Part shown: piece after piece, positions 16,084-25,277 of the stretch
Position numbering within the stretch: position 1 is the first letter of the stretch
Layout of the letters: each line of letters starts with the position of its first letter
Origin: Desulfosudis oleivorans
GTDB taxonomy: Bacteria; Desulfobacterota; Desulfobacteria; Desulfobacterales; SURF-7
Length of the DNA: 64,000 nucleotides
Assembly (NCBI GenBank): GCA_020723305.1
Contig: DYJC01000001.1
Span: 1 to 64,000 of the forward strand
Direction of reading: 5' to 3'
Position numbers and translations under genes: made by a program
The notes under the pieces: generated by a model
Databases searched by the model: none
What the model was told of the DNA's origin: nothing
Seen by the model: the letters and a program-made list of their open reading frames with translations, nothing else

Positions 16084-16125
16084 AAAAAGGGTTGTGTCAT
16101 AAGAATGGCATAACCCTTTTTTTTT
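16084..16125 (+). terminator. Rho-independent terminator after atpE
   Basis: The stem AAAGGGTTGTGTCAT / ATGGCATAACCCTTT, with G-T wobble pairs and an AAGA loop, is followed by a run of T at 16117-16125. Confidence 0.9.
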
Positions 16126-16153
16126 GACTTGAACTTGCCGCATCCTTTATAAT
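16124..16153 (+). promoter_or_regulatory. sigma70-type promoter for mltG-nagZ
   Basis: TTGACT at 16124-16129 and a perfect TATAAT at 16148-16153, spacer 18 bp, 27 bases before the mltG start. The -35 hexamer begins at the end of the atpE terminator T-run. Confidence 0.7.
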
Positions 16154-16179
16154 AGTTTAAAGAGAGTTGAGGCTCATGT

Positions 16180-17226
16180 ATGAACAAAACAGAGGATGAA
16201 AAAAGTGAAAACCAGGACTTGAAAAAACGGATCATCGTGCTTTCCGTCTGTGCTTTCATTGTTTTGATATCTGTTTTTTTTTATATCATCAGTATCTATC
16301 AATATGGTAAAAAACCAGGCAGCGACCAGACAGAAAAAAAAATCTTTTCCATTCATACCGGGCAGAACATCCATACGATAGCTGAACAGCTTCATCATCT
16401 TCACATTATTCAAAATCCATCAAAATTTAAAATGCTGTCAAGAATCAAAGGCCTTAGCCACAAACTGAAAACCGGAGAGTATGAGCTGTCACCTTCCATG
16501 ACCCCGAATGAGATACTGGATATCATTGTATCCGGAAAAAGCATGCTGTACCGGGTGACAATTCCGGAAGGCAGCAATCTTAATCAAGTGTCCTTGATCA
16601 TTGAAAAGTCCGAACTGATATCGTGTGGAAAATTTTATCAGACTGCAACCGACCCGAAAGTAACCCGTGAAATGGGTATCCCTGCTGAAACGTTTGAAGG
16701 ATATCTTTTCCCGGACACTTATCTTTTTCCTAAAAAAACAACCCCAAAAATAATCATTGCCACCATGCTGAACCGGTTTAAAGAAATATTTAAGGAAGAT
16801 TGGAAGAAACAGTCAAATCGATTGGGATTATCCATTCATGAGGTTGTCATCCTCGCTTCCATGATCGAAAAAGAGACGGGTTCTGCATTTGAAAGGCCCA
16901 TTATTTCATCTGTCTTTCACAACAGGCTTCAAAAAGGAATGCGGCTGGAAAGCGATCCAACAGTGATTTACGCTATCCAGGATTTTGACGGAAACCTGAC
17001 CCGGGAACATCTCCAGACGCAGACACCTTATAACACATATAAAATACTTGGGTTACCCATTGGACCGATTTCCAATCCCGGAAAAAAATCATTAGAAGCT
17101 GCTCTATACCCTTCGGATACGAGTTATCTGTTTTTTGTTTCAAAACGTGATGCAACACACCAGTTTTCTAACACGATCGATGAACACAACCGGGCAGTCA
17201 AAATATTCCAATTACAAAAAAAATAA
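16180..17226 (+). CDS. mltG: Endolytic peptidoglycan transglycosylase MltG
   Basis: A 348-aa YceG-family protein with an N-terminal membrane anchor (residues about 17-40) and a periplasmic body. A LysM-like section (SIHTGQNIHTIAEQL) precedes the catalytic domain. The active-site Glu is Glu230 in LASMIEKETG, and family blocks FEGYLFPDTY, RLQKGMRLESDPTVIYA, YNTYKILGLPIGPISNPG and YLFFVSK are all present. MltG cleaves nascent glycan strands and helps set their length. The nagZ start lies just after its stop, so a cell-wall turnover operon is likely. Confidence 0.95.
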   Translation: MNKTEDEKSENQDLKKRIIVLSVCAFIVLISVFFYIISIYQYGKKPGSDQTEKKIFSIHTGQNIHTIAEQLHHLHIIQNPSKFKMLSRIKGLSHKLKTGEYELSPSMTPNEILDIIVSGKSMLYRVTIPEGSNLNQVSLIIEKSELISCGKFYQTATDPKVTREMGIPAETFEGYLFPDTYLFPKKTTPKIIIATMLNRFKEIFKEDWKKQSNRLGLSIHEVVILASMIEKETGSAFERPIISSVFHNRLQKGMRLESDPTVIYAIQDFDGNLTREHLQTQTPYNTYKILGLPIGPISNPGKKSLEAALYPSDTSYLFFVSKRDATHQFSNTIDEHNRAVKIFQLQKK

Positions 17227-17233
17227 TACCTCT

Positions 17234-18238
17234 ATGACATTCAATCACTTTTCAAACAAACAGATCGCCGGCCAACGCTTGATGGTTGGCTTTGAAGGAA
17301 AGGAACTGAACAGCGACCTCAAGTTCCTCATCCGCGAGTTAAAAGTAGGCGGCTTGATCTTATTTTCCATAAACCTGTCCTCACCGGAACAGATCAGGGA
17401 ATTGTGCACTTCTGCACAGGATTATGCACTTTCCTGCAATCAGCCGCCTCTTTTTATTGCAATCGACCAGGAAGGCGGACAGGTTGCCCGGCTCAAGGAA
17501 CCGTTCACCCGTTTTCCCGGAAACCCATCTATGAAGACCACGGAAGACGCAGTTGATTTTGCCAGGATCACCGCATCAGAACTGAAAAGTGTCGGGATTA
17601 ATATGAATATGGCACCGGTGTTGGATGTCCCCCTGGAGAACAATCTAAGCGTGATGACAGAAAGAGCCTTTGGCCATAACCCCGAATGGGTTGCAGATAT
17701 GGGATCAACCGTGATCCAGTCTCTCCAGGGGAACGGTATTATGGCGGTTGCCAAACACTTTCCCGGAATCGGACGAACTGTTCTGGACTCTCATATCGAT
17801 ACCCCCTTTCTGGATGCTTCAATTACGGATATGGATGCTACGGATCTGCTGCCTTTCAGAGCTGCTGTTTCAAAGCAGGTGGCAGGTATCATGTTGTCCC
17901 ATATCCGATATGTCCAGCTTGATCAAAACCTTCCGGCCAGCCTTTCGCGGCATATCGCAAAGGTTATCCTGAGAGATCAGATGGGTTATAAAGGGCTTGT
18001 GATGACGGATGATCTGGATATGGGGTCTATTCAAAAATATTTTACCATCCAGGACGCCATCCGCCACATCCTTGATGCAGAGATTGATATTGCCCTGATA
18101 TGTCATAAAGGCCCGGATATTGAATCTGCATTTGAAACAATATATTCATCAATCCAACATTCCTCCAAACATAAAAACCTTGCATTTCAATCTCTATACA
18201 GGATCTTCCAATTAAAAAGAGAGTATAATCTGACCTGA
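17234..18238 (+). CDS. nagZ: Beta-N-acetylhexosaminidase (GH3), NagZ-like
   Basis: A 334-aa GH3 glycosidase, started at MTFNHFSNKQIAGQ; the longer frame from 17135 runs inside mltG. Family motifs are IDQEGGQVARL, the VAKHFPGIGRT loop, and VMTDDLDMGSI with the catalytic Asp. In Gram-negative bacteria NagZ removes GlcNAc from anhydromuropeptides during cell-wall recycling in the cytosol, and no signal peptide is seen. The gene follows mltG by seven bases, consistent with processing of transglycosylase products. Confidence 0.92.
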   Translation: MTFNHFSNKQIAGQRLMVGFEGKELNSDLKFLIRELKVGGLILFSINLSSPEQIRELCTSAQDYALSCNQPPLFIAIDQEGGQVARLKEPFTRFPGNPSMKTTEDAVDFARITASELKSVGINMNMAPVLDVPLENNLSVMTERAFGHNPEWVADMGSTVIQSLQGNGIMAVAKHFPGIGRTVLDSHIDTPFLDASITDMDATDLLPFRAAVSKQVAGIMLSHIRYVQLDQNLPASLSRHIAKVILRDQMGYKGLVMTDDLDMGSIQKYFTIQDAIRHILDAEIDIALICHKGPDIESAFETIYSSIQHSSKHKNLAFQSLYRIFQLKREYNLT

Positions 18239-18252
18239 GATACCTTCTCTTG

Positions 18253-18281
18253 TTGACATGATCAAATTTATCTACTAATTA
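18253..18281 (+). promoter_or_regulatory. Possible promoter for the acyltransferase gene
   Basis: TTGACA at 18253-18258 and the weak -10 TAATTA at 18276-18281 with a 17-bp spacer, about 80 bases before the ATG at 18361. Confidence 0.4.
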
Positions 18282-18360
18282 ATTGTAAAAGTTTTGTAAA
18301 AGTGAAATATGATTGTTGCTGTCCGATATTTCATTTTCCGATGGGTTGGATAAAAAAAAT

Positions 18361-19203
18361 ATGGCCGGAACAAATCAAACAGAAAACCTTTTTCAGAATT
18401 GGTTAAAAAAATATTTTCTATTTTTTTCAACGGATTTGAAAATCCCTCAATTGAAAAACTATACCCTGAAAGTTGCACGAATTCTGTACAAACCATACCA
18501 ATTTTTTCTTTATATGCCATTTTTGGCAGTGAATACCTTTATCATGGGAACACTTGCCTATCTATCTGCTTCATGGGTAAGCCCCAGGTTTGCCAGCACT
18601 GTATTCGGAAAGTTTTGGGCACGGATCAACAGTTTTGCGACACCCATGTTCGTGAAAATAAAAGGTCAGGAATTCATTGATAGAAAACAATCGTATGTGA
18701 TCGTCTCCAATCATCAAAGCTTTTTTGATATATTCATTCTCTATGGATGGATCGGAATCGATTTTAAGTGGGTGATGAAATCAACACTCAGGAATGTGCC
18801 TTTTCTTGGATCTGCCTGTGAAAAAATGGAGCATATCTATATTGATCGATCCAATCCAGCCGCAGCCATTGAATCGATCAACCTGGCCAAAGAAAAGATC
18901 GTAAATGGAACTTCTGTTATTTTCTTTCCGGAAGGTACCCGCAGCGCAACCGGTAAAATCGGAACCTTTAAAAAAGGGGCTTTTATATTCGCGATGGATA
19001 TGGATCTTCCCATTCTTCCCATAACCATCATTGGAACAAAAAACATTCTTCCAGCCAAAACACTGGATCTCTTTCCAGGAAAGGCGGAAATGATCATCCA
19101 TCCATTGGTAAGGATTGAAAACTATAAGGACAAGGATATACAATGTCTCATGGATGATATTAAAAAGGTCATCCAGTCCGCCATTCCATCAGGATATGCC
19201 TGA
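18361..19203 (+). CDS. 1-acyl-sn-glycerol-3-phosphate acyltransferase (PlsC-like)
   Basis: A 280-aa membrane-associated acyltransferase. The catalytic NHxxxxD motif is SNHQSFFD, the substrate motif is FFPEGTRSATG, and a PITIIGT strand follows, all typical of LPLAT/PlsC enzymes that make phosphatidic acid. A hydrophobic segment near residues 45-75 anchors it. I use ATG 18361; a TTG at 18313 in the same frame is possible but has no better ribosome site. A second PlsC-type gene lies at 30949-31896, so the two may differ in acyl or acceptor preference. Confidence 0.9.
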   Translation: MAGTNQTENLFQNWLKKYFLFFSTDLKIPQLKNYTLKVARILYKPYQFFLYMPFLAVNTFIMGTLAYLSASWVSPRFASTVFGKFWARINSFATPMFVKIKGQEFIDRKQSYVIVSNHQSFFDIFILYGWIGIDFKWVMKSTLRNVPFLGSACEKMEHIYIDRSNPAAAIESINLAKEKIVNGTSVIFFPEGTRSATGKIGTFKKGAFIFAMDMDLPILPITIIGTKNILPAKTLDLFPGKAEMIIHPLVRIENYKDKDIQCLMDDIKKVIQSAIPSGYA

Positions 19204-19247
19204 CCAGGTCCGGCAGTATAAAAAATCGAACATTGGCTTTCCTTGAA

Positions 19248-19300
19248 TAAAAAAACGCCCGGGGTTTTCTTAAAACCTTTTAAGAAAATCCCGGGCGTTT
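19248..19300. terminator. Bidirectional terminator
   Basis: A near-perfect stem AACGCCCGGGGTTTTCTTAAAA / TTTTAAGAAAATCCCGGGCGTT with a CC loop, flanked by A and T runs, between the convergent acyltransferase and outer-membrane protein genes. Confidence 0.9.
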
Positions 19301-19309
19301 ATCGTTCCA

Positions 19310-20413
19310 TTACCACCCAATGGAAAGCTGACCTACATACCGGCGGTCTTCCCTCTGCCCGGCATAGGCTCCGACCTCTTCAGCATAGGTTGCAACATCC
19401 AGTCTCACTACCGGGAAATCCAGTGTCGCTCCTGCCGTAAAATACCCCTGATTCAAACCCATCCGGACAGCCGCAATAACCGGCATCTGGAGTTCCGCAC
19501 CCATGTGAATCCGCTTCATATAATCATCATCCTGATCATAGCTTTTGGTAATATCCAGAATATCAAAAGCGCCGATCAGGGTAAATCCGGCAAAGGATCT
19601 CTGGGTTGCGATTCCAAGATTGATTGTCCGATCGATATCTTCCGCATCTCCCATGTCCATTTCGATCAGGTTGTTGACACTCAGGCCCACCTCCGTTGTA
19701 AAAGAGGATTCGATGGGCAGCTCATACAACACCCCTATATCCATGGTAAAACCGGATCCGGATTTCCGGTCATCATCCAGACGATCCTCAAAATCATCAT
19801 TTGCAATATCCGCTGCGGTGTAAACCTGATCCAGACTCTCACGGCTGATATATTTTGCCGTGCCTCCCACACGAAGGCCTTTGAATGGAACCTTGGCTCC
19901 AACCCCGCCGGTGAATCCATAATCCCAATTGGCTTTTGGATGAAACTCCGGATACGGAGGATTCCGGATCTCGGCATCTGCGTTTACACTGGCAATACCC
20001 GCAACCATGATTCCCAGATTGGCTGCGCTGAAACCCACATACGGAATCCAGTTGACGGAAAGATGCTGATATTCACCCACATTTTTCCTGAGCAGTTCAG
20101 TGGTTTCTCCTGTATCGTCCAAATCTGCATCGTTGAGGTCTTCGTAGAAGTCAATGCTGTTTTCAGAAACATCAATCATCGGATTGATAATCCCCATGCT
20201 GAAGGTTGATATTTTGGATAAGCCTGCTGGATTATAAAACAGTGCATTTTCATCATCTGAAATTGCGGTAAAAGCTCCGCCCATACCCAGAGGCCGGATT
20301 CCCCGATAGTTGTTTGAATACTCCGCAGCTTCAGCGCAGACAGCCACACAGACAAAACATATGAAAGACAGTGTCAGCATGGAAATATGGTTATAAAGAG
20401 ATCGTTTTCTCAC
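19310..20413 (-). CDS. Outer-membrane beta-barrel protein (PorV/UPF0164-FadL-like)
   Basis: A 367-aa exported protein with an N-terminal signal peptide (hydrophobic stretch 12-28, cleavage near AEA-AEYSNN). After cleavage comes RPLGMGGAFTAISDDENALFYNPAGL, the mature N-terminal signature of UPF0164/PorV and FadL-like barrels. Alternating hydrophobic strands follow and the chain ends in an aromatic residue (QLSIGW), as outer-membrane barrels do. It lies 21 bases downstream of the lipoprotein gene at 20435, so the two are probably made together as envelope partners. The substrate or role is unknown. Confidence 0.85.
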   Translation of the reverse strand: MRKRSLYNHISMLTLSFICFVCVAVCAEAAEYSNNYRGIRPLGMGGAFTAISDDENALFYNPAGLSKISTFSMGIINPMIDVSENSIDFYEDLNDADLDDTGETTELLRKNVGEYQHLSVNWIPYVGFSAANLGIMVAGIASVNADAEIRNPPYPEFHPKANWDYGFTGGVGAKVPFKGLRVGGTAKYISRESLDQVYTAADIANDDFEDRLDDDRKSGSGFTMDIGVLYELPIESSFTTEVGLSVNNLIEMDMGDAEDIDRTINLGIATQRSFAGFTLIGAFDILDITKSYDQDDDYMKRIHMGAELQMPVIAAVRMGLNQGYFTAGATLDFPVVRLDVATYAEEVGAYAGQREDRRYVGQLSIGW

Positions 20414-20434
20414 TGTGTTCCTCCTTGATCAGCC

Positions 20435-21280
20435 TCATATCTGATTGTTGATGTAATTTTCAAGGTCTGTTTCAGACAGATTTCCATCACCATTATTATC
20501 AATATCATTCTGAAACTGTGAAAAATCCTGTGACAGGTCATTTCCTTCATTGGAGATGTTATCCAGAACCGTTACAGCATCTGCCACATATCCTAGATCG
20601 GCTGTCAGCTCCGAAAGATTCTGTGTATCAGAATCGACATCGCTGAAATCAGCAGACTGATTGCCATATTGACTGTTCAAACCCTGCTCTGTCAGGACAA
20701 CCGATGTCCCCCCTTGATCCTCCAAAACAATATTTCCCAATGTCAGGGCGATATGCGCCACGGCCAGAAGTCCGAGCTGAACCTTATGGTCATCATTCCG
20801 ACGGGAGATCCCTTCCATAGCATGGATTGCATTTTCAATATTCACCAATTTTGCCCGAAGCTGGGCTGCTGTCAGAACACCATTGCTGTTTCCCAGAATC
20901 AGCCCCATCATGTCTATACTTCCGGAATTGCTTCTTTCGTCCAATGTTTCAATGGTTGTCAGGAGATTAAAGGTGTCCAACCCGGCCAGACCGGCATATG
21001 CATTGGATAGGTACTGCTGAATTGTTGCATTCCCGGGATTCGCGTCATCCAGAGCCTCCAGTAATTCAACCGCTCTTGAATACTCTCCCTTATCCAGGGC
21101 AATGCGGGCTTCTTCGAGCTTTGCTTCAAAAGAGTCATCATCTGCGAGCCCTTCCAGAATACTGTCGTCACAACCTATTGTAAATGAAGCAATCAGGAGC
21201 ATGATACTCAGAATCATAAGTATTTTGGGTATGATTACATTTTCACTTTCGTTTTTTCGATCTCTTTTTCGTATCATCAT
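20435..21280 (-). CDS. Lipoprotein with TPR-like repeat and C-terminal EF-hand loop
   Basis: A 281-aa lipoprotein. After a charged N-terminus and a hydrophobic segment the lipobox is SFTIGC, so Cys37 should be lipidated. Residues about 53-95 read as a TPR pair (ARIALDKGEYSRAVELLEAL). The C-terminus ends in DIDNNGDGNLSETDLENYI, a textbook Ca-binding EF-hand/dockerin-like loop. The start is the first of two consecutive ATGs behind AAAGGAGG. It forms an operon with the outer-membrane barrel downstream. A MITE-like copy ends 28 bases upstream of its start codon, so its promoter either lies in or beyond the element. Confidence 0.85.
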   Translation of the reverse strand: MMIRKRDRKNESENVIIPKILMILSIMLLIASFTIGCDDSILEGLADDDSFEAKLEEARIALDKGEYSRAVELLEALDDANPGNATIQQYLSNAYAGLAGLDTFNLLTTIETLDERSNSGSIDMMGLILGNSNGVLTAAQLRAKLVNIENAIHAMEGISRRNDDHKVQLGLLAVAHIALTLGNIVLEDQGGTSVVLTEQGLNSQYGNQSADFSDVDSDTQNLSELTADLGYVADAVTVLDNISNEGNDLSQDFSQFQNDIDNNGDGNLSETDLENYINNQI

Positions 21281-21308
21281 ACTGCCGATCCTCCTTTTTT
21301 TGTATTAT

Positions 21309-21449
21309 GAGCCAATTTTAAAAGTCTGTTGTGTCATTCCGGCGAAAGCCGGAATCCAGAGAAGTGAAGCACTATCCAGTATTTTCAATTCTTTTCTGGA
21401 CACCGGCCTTCGCCGGTGTGACGGTTTTTCATCGTTTTGAAATTAGCTC
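21309..21449 (-). mobile_element. MITE-like repeat copy B (141 bp)
   Basis: The ends GAGCCAATTTTAAAA and TTTTGAAATTAGCTC are flanked by TTAT on both sides (21305-21308 and 21450-21453). It is longer than the 122-bp copies because the central CATTCCGGCGAAAGCCGG section carries extra sequence. It lies in the 266-bp gap upstream of the lipoprotein gene. Confidence 0.9.
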
Positions 21450-21546
21450 TTATGATTATTTGTTTACATGTGTGATGTAACGGATAGCATACTTTGCATA
21501 CGGAAACAATATATCATCATATCATCCGGTTTATTGGATAATGATC

Positions 21547-22587
21547 TTATCCAACCATCCATTTTTGAAATACAGATATGGGCAGCGGAATCACCTGAAC
21601 CTTCTTCCTTTCCTCTGTTGTCTTGACCCAGACATCAACTGGCGTTGTTTTCGGAACCTTGCCATAAGAAGCGCATATGGCTGCAACAAGCAGACGTTTC
21701 TCCTCGCTGCTGCTTCCACCACCTGGGGCCATCACAACCGGCCCAGGGATTTTCACCAGATTGCATAGCATATCCTGGTTTGGATCGTACAATTTCGCAA
21801 TCAGATTATTATCCTCTTCCGTTCTCCCGACAATAACCTTTGTCAAAGGGTCCAGACGAAAATGCCTTCCTGATTTTAACAGATGAAAATCTCTTTTTTC
21901 ATACATGTCCTGATGATCAAACAAATCTTTTAATCGCCGACTAAACACTTTGTCTGTCAGCAGGCATCCACCCGCCGGTGCCGGATATTCTGTGATACCG
22001 AATTCCCGGGCCAGTCTGATCTGCGGCTTCCTGGATCTTCCGGCCAGATCCAGCAACCGTTCTCTATCAATCAGACCCTGCTTCTCGGGAATGGATATAG
22101 TCAGATGTTTTGCGCTTAACGGCCTGACGATATAATCGTCAAACCCGGAATGCTTCTCCACATATCGCAATGACTGTCTGGTCTGAGACATGGGTCTCTG
22201 CCCCAGCACTTCGCCGCTGAACAGAAAATCAAAATTGTTTTCAATCATCATATTACCGGCCAGACGAAACATCAGTGAATGGCAATCCATGCACGGATTC
22301 ATGTATTTCCCGTAACCAGCCGGAGGATCTTTCAGCATAACAATATATTCCGGTGTGATATCTTTTACGGTCAAAGGTATCCCATATAACCGTGAGGCTT
22401 TTCGTGCTTTTTCAGATGAAAAAAACGGGGTTTCAAAGGAAACCCATTCAACCTCGATGCCCTGTTCCTTTAGAACACGGCCGGCCAGTATGCTGTCCAG
22501 CCCTCCGGAACATAATCCAAGACCTCTTACTTTTCTTGATCTGCTTTTCATGGTAAGTAACCATTCAGGGGTTTGCTTTTCATTCAT
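21547..22587 (-). CDS. PP-loop ATPase, tRNA-thiolation-type enzyme with C-terminal NFACT-R-like domain
   Basis: A 346-aa protein. The PP-loop for ATP pyrophosphate cleavage is LCSGGLDSILAG, near residue 27. Cysteine-bearing stretches PCMDCHSLMF and APAGGCLLTD recall ThiI/MnmA-type sulfur transfer enzymes that adenylate a tRNA uridine and replace oxygen by sulfur. The C-terminal third (GRHFRLDPLTKVIVGRTEEDN) resembles the NFACT RNA-binding domain found fused to such enzymes. A ThiI- or MnmA-related role is likely; which uridine is modified cannot be told. It is divergent from nth, and their start codons are about 45 bases apart. Confidence 0.75.
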   Translation of the reverse strand: MNEKQTPEWLLTMKSRSRKVRGLGLCSGGLDSILAGRVLKEQGIEVEWVSFETPFFSSEKARKASRLYGIPLTVKDITPEYIVMLKDPPAGYGKYMNPCMDCHSLMFRLAGNMMIENNFDFLFSGEVLGQRPMSQTRQSLRYVEKHSGFDDYIVRPLSAKHLTISIPEKQGLIDRERLLDLAGRSRKPQIRLAREFGITEYPAPAGGCLLTDKVFSRRLKDLFDHQDMYEKRDFHLLKSGRHFRLDPLTKVIVGRTEEDNNLIAKLYDPNQDMLCNLVKIPGPVVMAPGGGSSSEEKRLLVAAICASYGKVPKTTPVDVWVKTTEERKKVQVIPLPISVFQKWMVG

Positions 22588-22632
22588 TTTTTCCGGTCAG
22601 CTGTTCAACCGTTGACCAATACAACAGTGATC

Positions 22633-23268
22633 ATGAAAAATACCAGCCGCATACGTAAAATTCGACAGATACTAAGAGAGAGCTACCCGGATGTCAAGAC
22701 CCAGCTCTATCATAAAAGCCCGTTTGAATTGCTGATGGCCACCATCTTATCCGCCCAATGCACGGATCGGCAGGTGAACAGCGTCACTCCCAAATTATTT
22801 CAGGAACTCCCGACTCCTGAAGATTTTGCAAAGGCGCCCCAACAAAAAATAGAAAAATTAATTCATTCTACGGGTTTTTACCGGAACAAAGCCAAAAATC
22901 TGAAACAGTGCGCAAAATCCCTGATCCGGAACCACCAGGGTAAGGTGCCATCCAGTATCGAAGAGCTGATCCAACTTCCCGGGGTCGGCAGAAAAACAGC
23001 AAATGTGGTTCGTGGCGCTGCCTTCCATATCCCTTCAATAGTAGTGGATACGCATGTATCCAGAATTTCGCAGCGGCTCGGATTAACCTTACATAAAGAT
23101 CCGACCAGGATAGAATTCGACCTCATGGATATCATACCCAAAAAAGAATGGAACGATTTTTCGCTGTATCTGATCTACTTTGGAAGAGAGATCTGCACGG
23201 CAAGAAAGCCTGCGTGCCCGAAATGCAAAATGATCCGTCTGTGTCCTTTTCCGGATAAAACCGGTTAG
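22633..23268 (+). CDS. nth: Endonuclease III (DNA glycosylase/AP lyase)
   Basis: A 211-aa base-excision repair enzyme for oxidised pyrimidines. The helix-hairpin-helix is LPGVGRKTANVV with the catalytic Lys, followed by VVDTHVSRIS with the catalytic Asp. The C-terminal iron-sulfur motif is Cys-x6-Cys-x2-Cys-x5-Cys (CTARKPACPKCKMIRLC). The start at ATG 22633 (MKNTSRIRK) is preferred over the 60-bp longer frame that overlaps the divergent gene. It ends six bases from the convergent nfo gene, another base-excision repair enzyme. Confidence 0.97.
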   Translation: MKNTSRIRKIRQILRESYPDVKTQLYHKSPFELLMATILSAQCTDRQVNSVTPKLFQELPTPEDFAKAPQQKIEKLIHSTGFYRNKAKNLKQCAKSLIRNHQGKVPSSIEELIQLPGVGRKTANVVRGAAFHIPSIVVDTHVSRISQRLGLTLHKDPTRIEFDLMDIIPKKEWNDFSLYLIYFGREICTARKPACPKCKMIRLCPFPDKTG

Positions 23269-23274
23269 CAACTC

Positions 23275-24129
23275 TTATTCTCTTTTCTGCAGAGAATATA
23301 AAAATTGAATCTCTTTTTTCCATTCATCCGGATCAGGTGTTTCAAGAATCAATGGAATATGATCAAACCTTTTGTCATTCATGATATGCTGAAAGCCGAT
23401 TGTACCGATCTCCCCCTTTCCTAAGGATGCATGCCGGTCCACCCTGCTCTGGAATTTTTTCTTTGAATCGTTCAGATGGGCTCCTGCAAGATACCGGATC
23501 CCGATAATTGATTCAAATTGTTTCATTGTCTTTTTATATTCATTCCGTTCCCGGATATCATACCCCTCTGGTGATCCAAACAGATGGCAGGTATCCAGAC
23601 AGACGCCCACACGGCTTTTGTCTTCCACATGGTCGATGATATAAGACAGTTGTTCAAATGAATACCCGACATTGGTTCCCTGGCCGGATGTGTTTTCAAT
23701 CACAGTGATCACCCTTCGGGTTTTGGTGTGCGACAAGTTTATGGATTCACTGATCCTGTCCAGACACTTCTCAACAGGAAAACCATTCAGATGACTTCCC
23801 GGATGAAAATTGAGTCTGGTAATCCCCAGAATCTCACACCGTTTCATTTCGTCCAGGAAAGCTTCCCTTGATTGTTCAAGATTGTGATCATCCGGATGAC
23901 CCAGATTAATCAGATAGCTGTCATGGGCAAGGATATGATCGGGATGAAAACCGTATTTCCCGCAATTGATTGTAAAGTTTTCAGCCTGACTCTCCGAAAT
24001 AGGCGGAGCGTTCCAGCGCCGCTGATTCTTCAGGAACATGGCAAAAGCCTTTGCACCGATTTTAAAGGCATTTTCCGGTGCATTTTCCACACCGCGTTTT
24101 ATACTGACATGTGCGCCGATATATTTCAT
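23275..24129 (-). CDS. nfo: Endonuclease IV (AP endonuclease)
   Basis: A 284-aa TIM-barrel AP endonuclease, started at MKYIGAHVSI. Zinc-ligand motifs of the family are visible in order: GAHVS, NFHPGSH, VCLDTCHLFG, GAHLNDSKK, RHASLGKGEIG and LILETP. It cleaves DNA 5' of abasic sites and handles the blocked ends left by lyases such as Nth, whose gene converges on it with six bases between stops. Confidence 0.96.
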   Translation of the reverse strand: MKYIGAHVSIKRGVENAPENAFKIGAKAFAMFLKNQRRWNAPPISESQAENFTINCGKYGFHPDHILAHDSYLINLGHPDDHNLEQSREAFLDEMKRCEILGITRLNFHPGSHLNGFPVEKCLDRISESINLSHTKTRRVITVIENTSGQGTNVGYSFEQLSYIIDHVEDKSRVGVCLDTCHLFGSPEGYDIRERNEYKKTMKQFESIIGIRYLAGAHLNDSKKKFQSRVDRHASLGKGEIGTIGFQHIMNDKRFDHIPLILETPDPDEWKKEIQFLYSLQKRE

Positions 24130-24262
24130 GAATCTTTTTTCCCCCAATATCGTATCCATCCATCAAAAAGGCTTGCAGCCTCGATAATCTCTTGTTATCT
24201 AAAAAAGATTATAAAACAAGAACCGTTTCAATGACACATTTAAAAATCAACTGGAGTCTTCA

Positions 24263-25270
24263 ATGGCCCGCAATCATTTTTTCATTCTGCAACTCACAAC
24301 GATTCTCATGCTGTTATTCATCAGTGCATTGTCTTTTGCTTCTTCAACAGAGCCGCAGACGGAAAATGAAAAGGCAGCCATTGTAAATAATATTGTTATC
24401 AGCAAAATGGAGCTGGATCAAAATGTAAATATTGTTATGCGGAAAAAAGGACTTCTGAAAAGTGATCTTCCCCAGGATCAGTTGAAAGAAATAACAACTC
24501 ATACCCTTGAAGAACTGATCAACCGCGAGCTGCTTTTTCAGGAAAGTCAAAGATTGGATATACATATTGAATCGCAGATAGTGAACCAGCAATATGATCT
24601 GATGAAAAAAATGTATCCGGATAAAAAAGCTTTTGCGGATAAACTATCCGCAGTAAACCTGACTGAAAAAGAGATGAAATCCGAGGTCGAACGAGGACTG
24701 ATCATCCGCCGGCTGATTCAGGAAAAAGTAGTGATCCGGGCTCAAACCCCGGAAGAAGAGAGCCTTGCCTTTTATGAAAAAAACAAAGGTCAGTTCAAAC
24801 AGCCTGAAATGGTTCGCGCTCAGCATATTTTATTTTCTTTTTCCCCTGATACCTCTTCCGAACAGAAACAGAAAACAAGGGAAGCCATGGAAAAAATCCA
24901 AAAACGGATCAAAAGAGGAGAAAACTTTTCCGAACTGGCCAAAAAATTTTCAAATGATCCCAATGGAAAAAACGGAGGGGAGCTTGGTTACTTTGACAGG
25001 GAACAAATGATTGAGCCCTTTTCCAGGGCAGCTTTTGCATTGGAGATCAATGGCGTGAGCGATATTGTGGAAACGGAATACGGTTTCCATCTGATCAAGG
25101 TCCTTGATAAAAAGCCGGAGCGGATACCTGCCTTTGAGGAGATCAAGGAGGATATCGCCCAGCTTATTGTTCAGAAAAAAATAGCCAACGGAATTAAAAG
25201 CTATATCCAGATCCTCCGGGACAAGGCGAAGATTACTACCTTTCCGGAACAGCATCCCCCAAATGAATAG
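24263..25270 (+). CDS. Periplasmic SurA/PpiC-type peptidyl-prolyl isomerase
   Basis: A 335-aa exported chaperone. The signal peptide (residues 1-27) ends at SFA-SST. A SurA-type N-terminal helical domain (residues 40-175) precedes one parvulin domain (about 180-285): MVRAQHILF, FSELAKKFSNDPNGKNGGELGYF and ETEYGFHLIKVLDK. These proteins fold outer-membrane and secreted proteins. Only one parvulin domain is present where E. coli SurA has two. It converges on the FAD protein gene at 25278. Confidence 0.93.
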   Translation: MARNHFFILQLTTILMLLFISALSFASSTEPQTENEKAAIVNNIVISKMELDQNVNIVMRKKGLLKSDLPQDQLKEITTHTLEELINRELLFQESQRLDIHIESQIVNQQYDLMKKMYPDKKAFADKLSAVNLTEKEMKSEVERGLIIRRLIQEKVVIRAQTPEEESLAFYEKNKGQFKQPEMVRAQHILFSFSPDTSSEQKQKTREAMEKIQKRIKRGENFSELAKKFSNDPNGKNGGELGYFDREQMIEPFSRAAFALEINGVSDIVETEYGFHLIKVLDKKPERIPAFEEIKEDIAQLIVQKKIANGIKSYIQILRDKAKITTFPEQHPPNE

Positions 25271-25277
25271 CAACGGC

